64,000 bases of DNA, taken from NCBI GenBank assembly GCA_001274695.2, contig LARU01000002.1, positions 186,001 to 250,000 on the forward strand, given 5' to 3'. The translations under genes were made by a program, and so were the position numbers. Shown here in pieces: positions 39,272 to 47,718 of this stretch (the first letter of the stretch is position 1; each line of letters opens with the position of its first letter). The stretch is from Azoarcus sp. PA01 (lineage in GTDB: Bacteria > Pseudomonadota > Gammaproteobacteria > Burkholderiales > Rhodocyclaceae). The notes beneath the pieces are model-generated. The model was not told the origin of the DNA. It made no database searches and saw only the letters and a program-made list of their open reading frames with translations.

Positions 39272-40174
39272 CTAAGGGAGCTTGCCGAGTCCGACGGCCC
39301 AAAGGTGCGCCGCGATCAATGCGCGCCACGGCGAGAATTCCGCAAGCCAGTGCTTCGCCTGCCTTTCGGTGACGCTGTCCGAGCAATCGAGCACCGTCTG
39401 CAGGCTGCGGCGCACCGCGACGTCGCCGTGCAGCGATCCGTCCAGCCAGCCGAAACCCCGCAGCAGCGCGTAATCGACCGTCCACGGCCCGATGCCGCGC
39501 ACGCGCATCAGGCGCTCGCGGATCTCGTCGACCGGCGGCGTCGCGGTCCATGCATCGAGGGGCAGTTCGTCCGCGGCGACGAGATGGCCAAGCCTGATCA
39601 GAGTCTGCGCTTTCGCCTGCGAGAATCCGGCCGATCGCAGATCCGCCTCGTTCAGCATGGCGACCCGCTGCGCATCGGGGTAGCACGCAAGGCCGGCCGA
39701 ATGGCGCAGCCCGGCGACTTCGATCAGCCGGCGCCGTAGCGAAACCGCTGCCCGCACGCTGATCTGCTGTCCGGTGATCGCCCAACTGAGCGCTTCGAAC
39801 GGACTCGCCGACAGCGGCACCCGCAGCCCGGGATGGCGGGCGATGAGCGGGCCCAGTTGCGGATGGTCGCGATAGGCGCGTTCGAACACTTCGACCTGCT
39901 GGGTCAGGCCCAGCATGCGTGGCAGCAACTGTGCGAGCGCCGCCGGCGCAGCGGCACTCGCCCCGCCGTCGACCGCGAGTTCGGCGCTCGCCTGCGCGCC
40001 GTCGAAGCGGATCGTCAGGCATGCCGGGCGGCCTTCCCACGCGACGCCTTTGTGCAGCGTTTGTCCCTCGACTCGTTCCGCAACCGCGAGCGGATCGCGG
40101 CGATGGAAAGCAAGCACATCGTCGGTGCGGAAATCCGCCGGCAACCCGACGCGACAGGCCAACACCGCAGTCAT
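39272..40174 (-). CDS. alkA: DNA-3-methyladenine glycosylase II (AlkA)
   Basis: 300-residue base-excision glycosylase that removes alkylated purines. The N-terminal AlkA-N domain (about 1-115) is followed by the helix-hairpin-helix glycosylase domain with FEALSWAITGQQISVRAAVSLRRRL and the HhH-GPD motif LMRVRGIGPWTVDYALLRGFG (catalytic Asp in TVDY). Start MTAVLACRVGLP at 40174, overlapping the stop of the upstream alkyltransferase gene as ATGA; the longer frame upstream is a shadow of that gene. The two form an alkylation-repair operon. Confidence 0.93.
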   Translation of the reverse strand: MTAVLACRVGLPADFRTDDVLAFHRRDPLAVAERVEGQTLHKGVAWEGRPACLTIRFDGAQASAELAVDGGASAAAPAALAQLLPRMLGLTQQVEVFERAYRDHPQLGPLIARHPGLRVPLSASPFEALSWAITGQQISVRAAVSLRRRLIEVAGLRHSAGLACYPDAQRVAMLNEADLRSAGFSQAKAQTLIRLGHLVAADELPLDAWTATPPVDEIRERLMRVRGIGPWTVDYALLRGFGWLDGSLHGDVAVRRSLQTVLDCSDSVTERQAKHWLAEFSPWRALIAAHLWAVGLGKLP

Positions 40175-40698
40175 CGCCCGGCCTCCCGATCGAGCAGCGC
40201 CCGCTTGCGTTCGATGCCCCAGCGGTAGCCCGACAGCTGCCCGTCGTTGCGCACCACGCGATGACACGGAATCGCAACAGCCAACGGGTTTGCGGCGCAC
40301 GCTCCGGCCACTGCCCGGACGGCCTTCGGCGCGCCGAGTCGCTGCGCGATCTCGGCGTAGCTCGCTGTCCGGCCCGCGGGAATCTCCCGCAACGCCTGCC
40401 ACACCCGTTGCTGGAATGCCGTGCCGCGAATGTCGAGCGGCAGATCCAGCCCGAGCGCCGGAGCTTCGACGAACCTGACCACGGCGGCGACAGTCTGCTC
40501 TAAACCGGCGTCACCGCCGATCAGCATGGCGCGCGGAAAGCGGCCCTGCAGGTCATCCGCGAGCCGCGCCGCATTGTCGCCGATCAGGATCGCACACACC
40601 CCCCGCGCGCTCGCGGCGACGAGAATCGCCCCCAGCGAACATTCGCCGATCGCAAACCGGACGCTTGCTGTCGCCAGCGTTTCACGCTTTATCGTCAT
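40171..40698 (-). CDS. ogt: methylated-DNA--[protein]-cysteine S-methyltransferase
   Basis: 175 residues; suicide repair of O6-methylguanine. The acceptor Cys145 is in AIPCHRVVRNDGQLSGYRWG. The DNA-binding winged helix FQQRVWQALREIPAGRTASYAEIA is intact. It resembles the C-terminal half of Ada but lacks the Ada N-terminal zinc/transcription domain, so it is a repair enzyme only. Coupled to alkA. Confidence 0.95.
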   Translation of the reverse strand: MTIKRETLATASVRFAIGECSLGAILVAASARGVCAILIGDNAARLADDLQGRFPRAMLIGGDAGLEQTVAAVVRFVEAPALGLDLPLDIRGTAFQQRVWQALREIPAGRTASYAEIAQRLGAPKAVRAVAGACAANPLAVAIPCHRVVRNDGQLSGYRWGIERKRALLDREAGR

Positions 40699-40920
40699 GA
40701 TCCTGCATCCTTTCCGGGGTCCGATGGCTAGAATCTAGCGGACGCCGGATAATCGCGCACTCCGGCTCTTGCTTTCGAATTCGGTGGACCGCGAAACTGT
40801 AAGGCAGATCCGTAACGAACGACAAGGCCTTCAAGGAGCCGCGAAACTGCCGTTCCGATGAATCATCCCCACGCGGTGACAGAACTTCCATCGAGCGGCC
40901 GGACCAGAGGATCAATCAGG

Positions 40921-42000
40921 ATGAAAAAATGCAGGAAATGCTTGCTGCCGGACATCGTACCCGGAGCTGATATTGACGCGAGCGGAGAGTGCAGCTTCTG
41001 CCGCACCCGGTCGCCCGACGCTCATGCGACTTCCGCGGCGTCGGAGTATCGCGAAGATCTTGAAGCCACCCTGAAAGCAGCGCGCAACCATCCCGGCTCC
41101 GAATACGACTGCGTGGTCCCGCTCAGCGGAGGGAAGGACAGTTTGTACCTCCTTCACCGCCTGAAAGTCGATTACGGCCTGCGAGTGCTCGCTTTCACCT
41201 GCGATATCGACCTGCCGCCCGTAGCATGGGCCAACATCCGCCTTGCGCTGAGCAAGCTCGACATCGATCACGTCGTTTTCAGACCCGCGCACGGGTTCCT
41301 GACGAAGCTCTTTCGCTACCTCCTGTGCAATCAGGAAGCGCGCGGCGCGGTGTACACCGTTTCCTACGTTTACGCGCCGCTGTTTGAAGGGGCTGCAATC
41401 CGCCTGGCGCTGGAGAAAAACATCCCGCTCATTCTCGCCGGCTATTCGCCGGGCCAGCCCGAGCCCGAACGCATGCTCTACGAGTTCGATCCCGCGCTGA
41501 TCCGGAGCGAGGACTGGACGCCGCCGCACCTCGTCGAGAGCGGACAATTCTCCGCCGACGAACTCGCCGCTTTCTACAATCCGCTCAAATTGCCGGGAAA
41601 CACCACCTTCCCGCGCTATCTCGCTCCTTACCACGCCTGGGATTATGATCAGGACCAGGTGATTCGCAAGGTGACCGAGCTCGGGCTCGTGCAGCGCAGC
41701 TCCCATGCGAATCCGATCGTCAGCAACTATCCGATCAACTGGCTGATGATGTTTTCGGACCTGAAGCATTTCGGTTACAACCCTTATGTGCCCGAGTTCT
41801 CGGCGCTGATCCGCGAAGGGAAGGCCAGCCGGAATTACTGGCGGCTCGCAACGCCCGTCGTCAACTTCATGATCCGCAACAAGATCGGCCTGGGACGCGA
41901 GGTGCGCCGCAGCATGAACTGGTTAAGCCTCGCGGAAGCCGATCTTCGCATCACACTGCCGAAAGGCGCTTACGACCCTCCGTTGTTGCGCCGCGCCTGA
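40921..42000 (+). CDS. PP-loop ATPase, N-acetyl sugar amidotransferase-like (WbpG/WbuX type)
   Basis: 359 residues. An N-terminal zinc-ribbon-like CRKCLLPDI...CSFCR (Cys at about 4, 7, 24, 27) precedes a PP-loop ATP pyrophosphatase domain with VPLSGGKDSLYLLHRL at about 63-78. This cysteine-plus-SGGKDS arrangement is that of the WbpG/WbuX sugar amidotransferases, which adenylate a carbonyl and use ammonia from HisH/HisF-like partners. Here no such partner, glycosyltransferase or sugar gene is adjacent. Instead it is followed after one base by an acyl-CoA-ligase-like gene and then a thioester-reductase-like gene. Start at 40921 (MKKCRKC); an ATG at 40858 is in frame. The real substrate is unknown. 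Confidence 0.75.
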   Translation: MKKCRKCLLPDIVPGADIDASGECSFCRTRSPDAHATSAASEYREDLEATLKAARNHPGSEYDCVVPLSGGKDSLYLLHRLKVDYGLRVLAFTCDIDLPPVAWANIRLALSKLDIDHVVFRPAHGFLTKLFRYLLCNQEARGAVYTVSYVYAPLFEGAAIRLALEKNIPLILAGYSPGQPEPERMLYEFDPALIRSEDWTPPHLVESGQFSADELAAFYNPLKLPGNTTFPRYLAPYHAWDYDQDQVIRKVTELGLVQRSSHANPIVSNYPINWLMMFSDLKHFGYNPYVPEFSALIREGKASRNYWRLATPVVNFMIRNKIGLGREVRRSMNWLSLAEADLRITLPKGAYDPPLLRRA

Positions 42001-42001
42001 A

Positions 42002-43777
42002 ATGAACGCTTCGCTGCAGACACTGCCGGCGCGCTTGCAGGCTCGAGCGACCGCCTCGCCCGATCAGCTCGCCTATCTGCGCCAGGTCGACGGGCGCGAA
42101 TGGCAGCCGATCACGTGGCGCGAACTCGCACGGCGGGTCGATATCCTCACCGGTCATTTCTCCGACCTCGGTCTGCAAAGCGGCGACCGGGTAGCGATCG
42201 CCCTGCCAACCTCGCCCGAGTGGGAGTATTGCCAGCTCGCGGCGCTTGCGGTGGGAGCCGTCGTCGTCGGCATCGACGCGCACGATGCACCCCGTAACGT
42301 CCGGCACATCCTGGACCTCGCCAAGCCGCGCCTCCTGATAACCTCCACCGCCGACACGCTTCGGACCTTCGGCGAGCTGTGGCGAATTCCGGAGATCACG
42401 ATCACCTGTGAGCGGGACTCCTCGCTCGGCCACGGTCACACTCTCGGACAGCTGCTGGATACGGCCAACGGCCCTCGCTCTGCGGCGTCCCCTCCCCTGC
42501 CCGAAGACATCGCCACGATCGTCTTCACTTCAGGCAGCACCGGACAGCCAAAAGGTATCGCGTACTCGCATCGGCAGATCGCGCAAGCATGCGACACCAT
42601 TCTCGAGCGTTTTCCTTCGCTGCAGCAGGATTCGCGTCTGGTCTGCTGGCTGCCCCTGTCGAACCTCTTTCAGCGCATCATCAACTTCTGCGCATTGAGC
42701 TGCGGGGCGAGATCGTATTTCGTCGATAAGCCCGATCAAGTTGTCCGCCTTCTACCCCAGATCCAGCCGACCTTCTTCCTCGGCGTCCCTCGTTTCTTCG
42801 AGAAGTTGCACGCCGGAATCCTCGGCGAGCTCGCGAAGCAGCCTGCGCCGGTTCGGGGTCTCATCCATGGCGCATGGACTGTCGGCTGCCGCGTTGCCGA
42901 GGCGCGCCGCGCCGGCCGACGACCGGCGCGGGTGTGGCGCGCGCTGCACCCGCTCGCGACGCCTCTTCTGCGCCGGGTGCGGTCGGTCATGGGGCACGAA
43001 CTGCAGTTCATGGTCAGCGGCTCTGCGCCGATGCCGCGCTGGCTGCTGGAGCGTTTCCACGGCCTGGGCTGGCTTGTCCTCGAAGCCTACGGCATCAGCG
43101 AGAACGTGATTCCGGTCGCCGTGAACACCCCGCAGCGCTTTCGCTTCGGAAGCGTAGGCCAGGCGCTTCCCGGCAACGAACTGCGGGTGGCCGACGACCA
43201 TGAGCTATTGGTCCGCGGCCCTGGCGTGTTTTCGGGCTACTACGGCGAAACCGCGGACGTGGCGCCGCTCAGTCCCGACGGGTTCCTGCACACCGGCGAT
43301 TACGCCCGCATCGACGACGACGGCTACGTCTGGCTCGAGGGACGCAAAAGCGAAGTGTTCAAGACCTCGACAGGCCGCCGCATCGCTCCAGCGCCGATCG
43401 AGGCGGCACTGAAGCAGCTTGACTACGTCGATCACGCGGTCATCGTCGGGCGGGATCGACCCTACCCGGTCGCCATTCTTGCGCTCGACGCCCGGCATCC
43501 GCTCGCCGGTGAAATTCACACCGCCGCAACATCCACCGCAATCTCGGCTGACGTCGCTGCCGCCTGCGAGGGCTTCAGTGATTACCAGCGCCCCGGAGCG
43601 ATCATTCTCAGCGTGCATGCGTTCACGGTCACCGGCGGCGAACTCACGGCCAACCTCAAGCTTCGGCGCAAGCCGATCGAAGAACGATTTCGCGCACAGA
43701 TCGAGGAAGCATATGACCGTGCTTCACATCGCGCGCCAACCACCCCCTCCCGACCCCGAGTGATCAACGCACCATGA
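42002..43777 (+). CDS. AMP-dependent acyl ligase (long-chain acyl-CoA synthetase-like)
   Basis: 591-residue ANL-superfamily adenylating enzyme. P-loop-like A3 motif TIVFTSGSTGQPKGIAYSH at about 177-195, A5 motif VLEAYGISEN, A7 TGDYARIDDDGYVWLEGR, and the C-terminal catalytic lysine region GGELTANLKLRRKPI. It resembles FAA1-type long-chain fatty acyl-CoA synthetases, so the substrate is probably a carboxylic or fatty acid. Its ATG is one base from the stop of the PP-loop gene and its stop overlaps the next start (ATGA), so it is the middle member of a coupled three-gene operon. No acyl carrier protein is encoded nearby. Confidence 0.85.
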   Translation: MNASLQTLPARLQARATASPDQLAYLRQVDGREWQPITWRELARRVDILTGHFSDLGLQSGDRVAIALPTSPEWEYCQLAALAVGAVVVGIDAHDAPRNVRHILDLAKPRLLITSTADTLRTFGELWRIPEITITCERDSSLGHGHTLGQLLDTANGPRSAASPPLPEDIATIVFTSGSTGQPKGIAYSHRQIAQACDTILERFPSLQQDSRLVCWLPLSNLFQRIINFCALSCGARSYFVDKPDQVVRLLPQIQPTFFLGVPRFFEKLHAGILGELAKQPAPVRGLIHGAWTVGCRVAEARRAGRRPARVWRALHPLATPLLRRVRSVMGHELQFMVSGSAPMPRWLLERFHGLGWLVLEAYGISENVIPVAVNTPQRFRFGSVGQALPGNELRVADDHELLVRGPGVFSGYYGETADVAPLSPDGFLHTGDYARIDDDGYVWLEGRKSEVFKTSTGRRIAPAPIEAALKQLDYVDHAVIVGRDRPYPVAILALDARHPLAGEIHTAATSTAISADVAAACEGFSDYQRPGAIILSVHAFTVTGGELTANLKLRRKPIEERFRAQIEEAYDRASHRAPTTPSRPRVINAP

Positions 43778-44904
43778 ATACCTATTTCGTCACCGGCGCG
43801 TCAGGCGCTGTCGGCAGCGCCCTGGTTCCTCTGCTGTACGCGGATACGCGCACGCGCGTGCGGATTCTCCTGCGGGCAAAGTCGGAACATCACCTGAATG
43901 AACGCCTGGAGGAGTTGTGCCGGTTCTGGAACCTGCCTCCGAACGCCGAAGCTCGCACGCGGCTGACAGCGCTGCGCGGCGATGCGTCGCAGCCCAAGTT
44001 CGGCTTGAACGACACCGAGTACGCGACGCTGGGCGCCGACACCACACACATCATTCACTGCGCGGCCAGCGTGCGCATGAATGACACACTCGATGACGCG
44101 CGCCGCTCGGCCGTCGGTTCGGCGCAAGAGATTCTGTCGCTGGCCCGCACGCTTGCGCACAACGGAACCTTGCGCAAAGTGGATTTCGTCAGCACCGTAG
44201 GCATCGCCGGCAAACGTCCCGGCGCATTGCCCGAACGCTGGATCGACGAACCGCGCGCGTTTCACAACACTTACGAGCAATCCAAAGCAGAAGCCGAAAT
44301 TCTCGTTCGCGCCGCGATCGAACAGGAGCATCTGCCGATCACGGTGCATCGGCCGAGCATGGTGATCGGCGATTCGCGTGACGGCCGCATCATCCATTTC
44401 CAGATCTTCTACTTCATCTGCGAATTTCTTTCCGGCCGCCGTACTTACGTGGTGCTACCGGATCTGGGCGAGGTGCGGCTCGACATCATCCCGGTCGATG
44501 CCGTCGCCAGCGCAATCGCACGTGCGACCGTCGATGAGCAGACCGTGGGTCGGATCTACCATCTGTGCTCGGGCCCCGAGCGTTCGATTCCGCTCAAGAC
44601 ACTGCGATCGCGCGTCCAAGAGATATTCGCCCGCCACGGTCTCGCCGTCCCGTTCGGCATCCTGTTGCCGCACCGCTTGTTCTCGGTGCTGCAACAGGCC
44701 GCCCTACGTTTCGCTCCGGCACATCGCAGGGGAGCCCTTGCGACTCTTCCGATCTATGTCGACTACCTCGGCGACCAGCAAGGGTTCGACAACAAGGAAT
44801 ATCTGGCTTGGCTAGCGACCAGCGGCACGAGCCTGCCGCGCTGGGAAGACTATCTGCCGCGGGTTCTCGAGCGCTACCTGGATAAAAAACATCCGCGTGG
44901 ATGA
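43774..44904 (+). CDS. NAD(P)-dependent thioester-reductase-like protein (extended SDR)
   Basis: 376 residues, NAD_binding_4 (male-sterility/thioester reductase) family. Cofactor motif TGASGAVGS at about residues 7-15, HCAASVRMNDT, catalytic Tyr-Lys in TYEQSKAEAE, and VHRPSMVIGDSRDG. The family reduces acyl thioesters to aldehydes or alcohols in fatty alcohol, lipid and non-ribosomal peptide pathways. Following an acyl-activating enzyme directly, it could reduce that enzyme's acyl-CoA product (inference). Last gene of the operon; an inverted repeat lies 130-180 bp after it. Confidence 0.85.
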   Translation: MNTYFVTGASGAVGSALVPLLYADTRTRVRILLRAKSEHHLNERLEELCRFWNLPPNAEARTRLTALRGDASQPKFGLNDTEYATLGADTTHIIHCAASVRMNDTLDDARRSAVGSAQEILSLARTLAHNGTLRKVDFVSTVGIAGKRPGALPERWIDEPRAFHNTYEQSKAEAEILVRAAIEQEHLPITVHRPSMVIGDSRDGRIIHFQIFYFICEFLSGRRTYVVLPDLGEVRLDIIPVDAVASAIARATVDEQTVGRIYHLCSGPERSIPLKTLRSRVQEIFARHGLAVPFGILLPHRLFSVLQQAALRFAPAHRRGALATLPIYVDYLGDQQGFDNKEYLAWLATSGTSLPRWEDYLPRVLERYLDKKHPRG

Positions 44905-45036
44905 ACGAAGCGGGCCTCTCGAGCGCAGTCCTGCCGAATAAGCACGACGCACGCTGCAGGCACGGCAGGAAAAGCGTGGAGGGGCATTCTGGCGAAATGC
45001 CCCTCCCGGTTGAAGCTTCGAACACCATTCAATGAA

Positions 45037-45085
45037 ATGCGGAGTAACCCACAGGATTTTTCAGGTCCTGGCGGTTACTCCGCAT
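45037..45085. terminator. probable bidirectional terminator
   Basis: Perfect 13-bp inverted repeat ATGCGGAGTAACC (45037-45049) with its complement at 45073-45085, and an inner stem CAGGA/TCCTG. It sits between the 3' ends of the converging reductase gene and the first PEP-CTERM gene. No long T-run on either side, hence moderate confidence. Confidence 0.55.
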
Positions 45086-45111
45086 CCGGTCAACAGGCTG
45101 AAACTCTCTCT

Positions 45112-45924
45112 TCAGGCCTTCTTCGTGCCAGCCTTTTTCGCCTTGCGCCACATGCCCGCTCCGGGCAACGCAGCCAGGCCGATACCCAGCAATGCGAGCG
45201 TACCCGGCTCCGGCACCTCGACCTGGTCGATTCGTGCCTGGATAAACAACTGGCTTGTCTCCGCTTCCGCCGTGAAGATGATGTTGCCTTCGTCGTCGAA
45301 GAACGTGCCTGTATCCTCGTCGGGATCAATTTGGAAAGAGAGCATCCACCTCTCGCCCAGGGCGGAGAACAGGAACGTGTTGATCACGGCGTCCAAATTC
45401 GGTACCGCGAAAATGTCGTCGCATTGGCTCCCGAGCGGATTCGGTGGGTCGCACTCAGTCAGGTTCGGCGTTTCGGTGAAGCTTACATCCAGAATGACTT
45501 CCGGAAGGCTGCTGGTGCCCGTGAGATCGAAGGTTGCGCCGGCGAGGGTGAAATTGTCGCGCATATCGACAGTGAAATTGAACGTCGAACCCGGAATGAC
45601 ATTGTTCTCGTGCTCAATCAGGGCGACGTTAAACCACCCGGCATCGGATACGAGGTCAACAGGATCGTTGCTCGGGGGAAGAATCCTCAGGAAGCTATGG
45701 GCACTGGCTGGGTTGCCGGTGTCGCGCCATTGTAACTCGTCCTCGGTGGCACTGACAAAACCGCCGAGTCCGACGCCCGGGACGACGGAGCCGGGAATAA
45801 ACTCGAGGAGGTCTACTGCCTCGAATACCGTTCCTGGCGTTGCATGAGCGACTCCGCCCATGATCATTCCGCCTGCCATCAGGCTAGCTGCCAGCAAAGT
45901 GTTGCGGAATCTGCTCGTTGTCAT
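45112..45924 (-). CDS. PEP-CTERM sorting-domain protein, copy 1
   Basis: 270 residues from MTTSRFRNTLLAASLMAGGMIMGG at 45924, which is preceded by AAGGAG; frames upstream are promoter DNA. Signal peptide to about residue 28 (AHA). The acidic beta-rich body contains WRDTGNPASAHSFLRI, FTETPN and NPLGSQCDDIF. C-terminal PEP-CTERM tag: VPEPGTLALLGIGLAAL then a basic tail WRKAKKAGTKKA. It is exported and expected to be processed by an exosortase (EpsH/XrtA type) and associated with the exopolysaccharide or cell surface. Paralogue of the gene at 46491-47294. A sigma-54 promoter lies about 100 bp upstream. Confidence 0.92.
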   Translation of the reverse strand: MTTSRFRNTLLAASLMAGGMIMGGVAHATPGTVFEAVDLLEFIPGSVVPGVGLGGFVSATEDELQWRDTGNPASAHSFLRILPPSNDPVDLVSDAGWFNVALIEHENNVIPGSTFNFTVDMRDNFTLAGATFDLTGTSSLPEVILDVSFTETPNLTECDPPNPLGSQCDDIFAVPNLDAVINTFLFSALGERWMLSFQIDPDEDTGTFFDDEGNIIFTAEAETSQLFIQARIDQVEVPEPGTLALLGIGLAALPGAGMWRKAKKAGTKKA

Positions 45925-46021
45925 GACAAATCTCCTTTTCCAACATCGAACCTTCGGATCTGGCCGGCCAGAGTCGCGCCTCCCTTGAGGAGCTTCGACG
46001 TTTCTCCGCCCGGTTGTCCTC

Positions 46022-46039
46022 TTGCACAATCCATGCCAC
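46022..46039 (-). promoter_or_regulatory. sigma-54 (-24/-12) promoter of PEP-CTERM copy 1
   Basis: Minus strand TGGCATGGATTGTGCAAG: GG (46037-46036) and GC (46025-46024) exactly 10 nt apart, close to the RpoN consensus TGGCAC-N5-TTGC. About 56 bp further upstream is TTTTACAC (plus-strand GTGTAAAA at 46093-46100), conserved at the same distance in copy 2 and a candidate activator site. Confidence 0.8.
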
Positions 46040-46344
46040 ATCATTTATCTCTTTCATTTAAATGGGGTTTATGCATGACGCACGGACGCAGAGTGTAAAA
46101 TATTTCGACGCCGCGAGAGCGGTGCCTGCGCCAGCCTGCGAATGGAGAGAATCCAGGTGATTCGACTTGTGGAGACGCTCCGCCGTACATGGCATGGAAA
46201 TGCGCACCGATTCCAGAGACGATTGATCGTCCGGGGCAGCGCGTCGATGCGGCGGAGGCGATACGCTCCATGAGCCGTGCCGAATGGGACTCCGCCAAAC
46301 GGACGAAGGCCCGCGAGGGGGCCTTCGTCATCGGGCGAAAGGTT

Positions 46345-46495
46345 GCGGGTCAAGCCGGCCAGCTAGGTCCTGATCTTCTCGAGCGTGCGTGGAATGTGCC
46401 CGGATCTAGCGGCGCACCATCTTGCCCGAGCGCGCCTTCGGCAGCGGCGGGACAACTCCGACAATACCTTTCTCGTTGGCACCATACTCATTAGG
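46345..46495 (-). pseudogene. decayed duplicate of the 3' end of prpE
   Basis: On the minus strand the segment reads YGANEKGIVGVVPPLP joined directly to KARSGKMVRR and a stop. The intact prpE has ANEKGIVGVVPPLPPG and, about 190 codons later, GLPKTRSGKMLRR. The copy therefore lost everything between two CTGCCG-containing sites. The following bases (46345-46404) also match the prpE C-terminal end near 47719-47760 with further deletion. A hairpin (ACGAAGGCCC...GGGCCTTCGT-like, 46303-46327) matches one at 47669-47691 after the real prpE. It cannot make an enzyme. Confidence 0.85.
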
Positions 46496-47294
46496 CCGTC
46501 TTTACGCCGGCCTTTTTCGATTTGCGCCACATGCCCGCTCCCGGCAACGCAGCCAAGCCGATACCCAGCAATGCGAGCGTACCCGGTTCCGGCACTTGGT
46601 CGATACGCGCCGTGATGACGATCTCGCTTATAAAATTTTCCGCCGTGTAGATGATGTTGCCCGCATCGTCAAAGAACGTTCCCTCGCCCGCGCTGGCGTC
46701 TACGTCGAACGTGAGGACAAATTGTTCTCCATTGGCCGTAAACAGGAACGAGTCGATGACGAGGTCCAGGTTTCCAATCTGGAAAATGTCGTCGCAGGTG
46801 CTGCCGAGCGGATTCGGTGCGGGACACGGTAGACTGTTAGGCGTTTCGGTGAAATCGACGTTCAAGGTCAGTTCGGGAAGTTGGTTGGTTCCGGTGAGGG
46901 CGAACGTCGCATCCGAAAGAGTGAACTGGTCGATCAGGTCGACCGTGAAATCGAAGCTCCCCACCGGGATGATGTTGTTCGTATGGCGAATCCGCGCGAC
47001 CTCTTCCGCTCCCAGATCGGAGGCAATGACCACATCCGTGTTGCTCGGCGGAATAATCGTCAGGAAGCTGTGATTATCGGTCGGGTCGCCCGTCTCGACC
47101 CATTCCAGCTGGGTGGAGGACACGCTGACAAACTCACCCGGTCCAATGACGGTAGCGCTGTCGGGGTCGAATGCAAGGCTGTTGTTTCCGGTAAAGAGAG
47201 TTCCAGGCGTTGCATGAGCGACTCCGCCCATGATTAATCCGCCTGCCATCAGGCTAGCTGCCAGCAACGTGTTGCGGACTGTGCTCGTGGTCAT
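46491..47294 (-). CDS. PEP-CTERM sorting-domain protein, copy 2
   Basis: 267 residues, clearly paralogous to copy 1: same signal peptide (NTLLAASLMAGG...GGVAHATPGT), same landmarks WVETGDPTDNHSFLTIIPPSN, DFTETPNSLPC, NPLGSTCDDIF and the same sorting tag VPEPGTLALLGIGLAAL with tail WRKSKKAGVKTA. The middle of the protein has diverged more than the ends. AAGGAG precedes the ATG. Its own sigma-54 promoter lies about 100 bp upstream. Expected to be exported and handled by an exosortase; that enzyme gene is not in the window. Confidence 0.92.
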   Translation of the reverse strand: MTTSTVRNTLLAASLMAGGLIMGGVAHATPGTLFTGNNSLAFDPDSATVIGPGEFVSVSSTQLEWVETGDPTDNHSFLTIIPPSNTDVVIASDLGAEEVARIRHTNNIIPVGSFDFTVDLIDQFTLSDATFALTGTNQLPELTLNVDFTETPNSLPCPAPNPLGSTCDDIFQIGNLDLVIDSFLFTANGEQFVLTFDVDASAGEGTFFDDAGNIIYTAENFISEIVITARIDQVPEPGTLALLGIGLAALPGAGMWRKSKKAGVKTA

Positions 47295-47391
47295 GACAAA
47301 TCTCCTTTTCCAACATCGAACCTTCGGATCTGGCCGGCCAGAGTCGCGGCTCCCTCGTGGAACTTCGACGTTTCTCCGCCCGGCTTTCAGC

Positions 47392-47409
47392 TTGCACAGT
47401 CCATGCCAG
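47392..47409 (-). promoter_or_regulatory. sigma-54 (-24/-12) promoter of PEP-CTERM copy 2
   Basis: Minus strand TGGCATGGACTGTGCAAG: GG (47407-47406) and GC (47395-47394) 10 nt apart, differing at one base from copy 1. TTTTACAC is again about 55 bp upstream (plus-strand GTGTAAAA at 47462-47469). The rest of the gap to prpE (47470-47718) holds only sequence shared with the copy-1 upstream region and a hairpin at 47669-47691. Confidence 0.8.
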
Positions 47410-47718
47410 ACGACTTATCTCTTTAATTTGATTGGATTTTATGCTGATGTACGAAAACGGGGTGTAAAAGATCCCGACGGAATCGAAGATGTACTGACGC
47501 TAACCTTCGAGTGCGGAGACTTCACGGGATTCGACTTGTGGAGACACACTGCCGCTGGATGACGGGGGAGTTCCCAGATTCGCGGAGCGAGGATGCTCCC
47601 GGGCGGCGCTTTGATGCGGCAGAGGCGAGACGGTGCCTGAGCGGTCGTGAATGGTACTCCGCCCACGCGACGAAGGCCCGCGCGAGGAGCCTTCGTCCTG
47701 GTGAGAAAGGGCTTCGGG

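Noticed and set aside
39116..39739. Plus-strand open frame starting GTG after the promoter candidate
   Set aside because: It runs antisense into alkA, has no ribosome binding site and no recognisable domain.
45925..46021. c-di-GMP riboswitch in the PEP-CTERM leader
   Set aside because: The GEMM consensus elements are not found in either copy.
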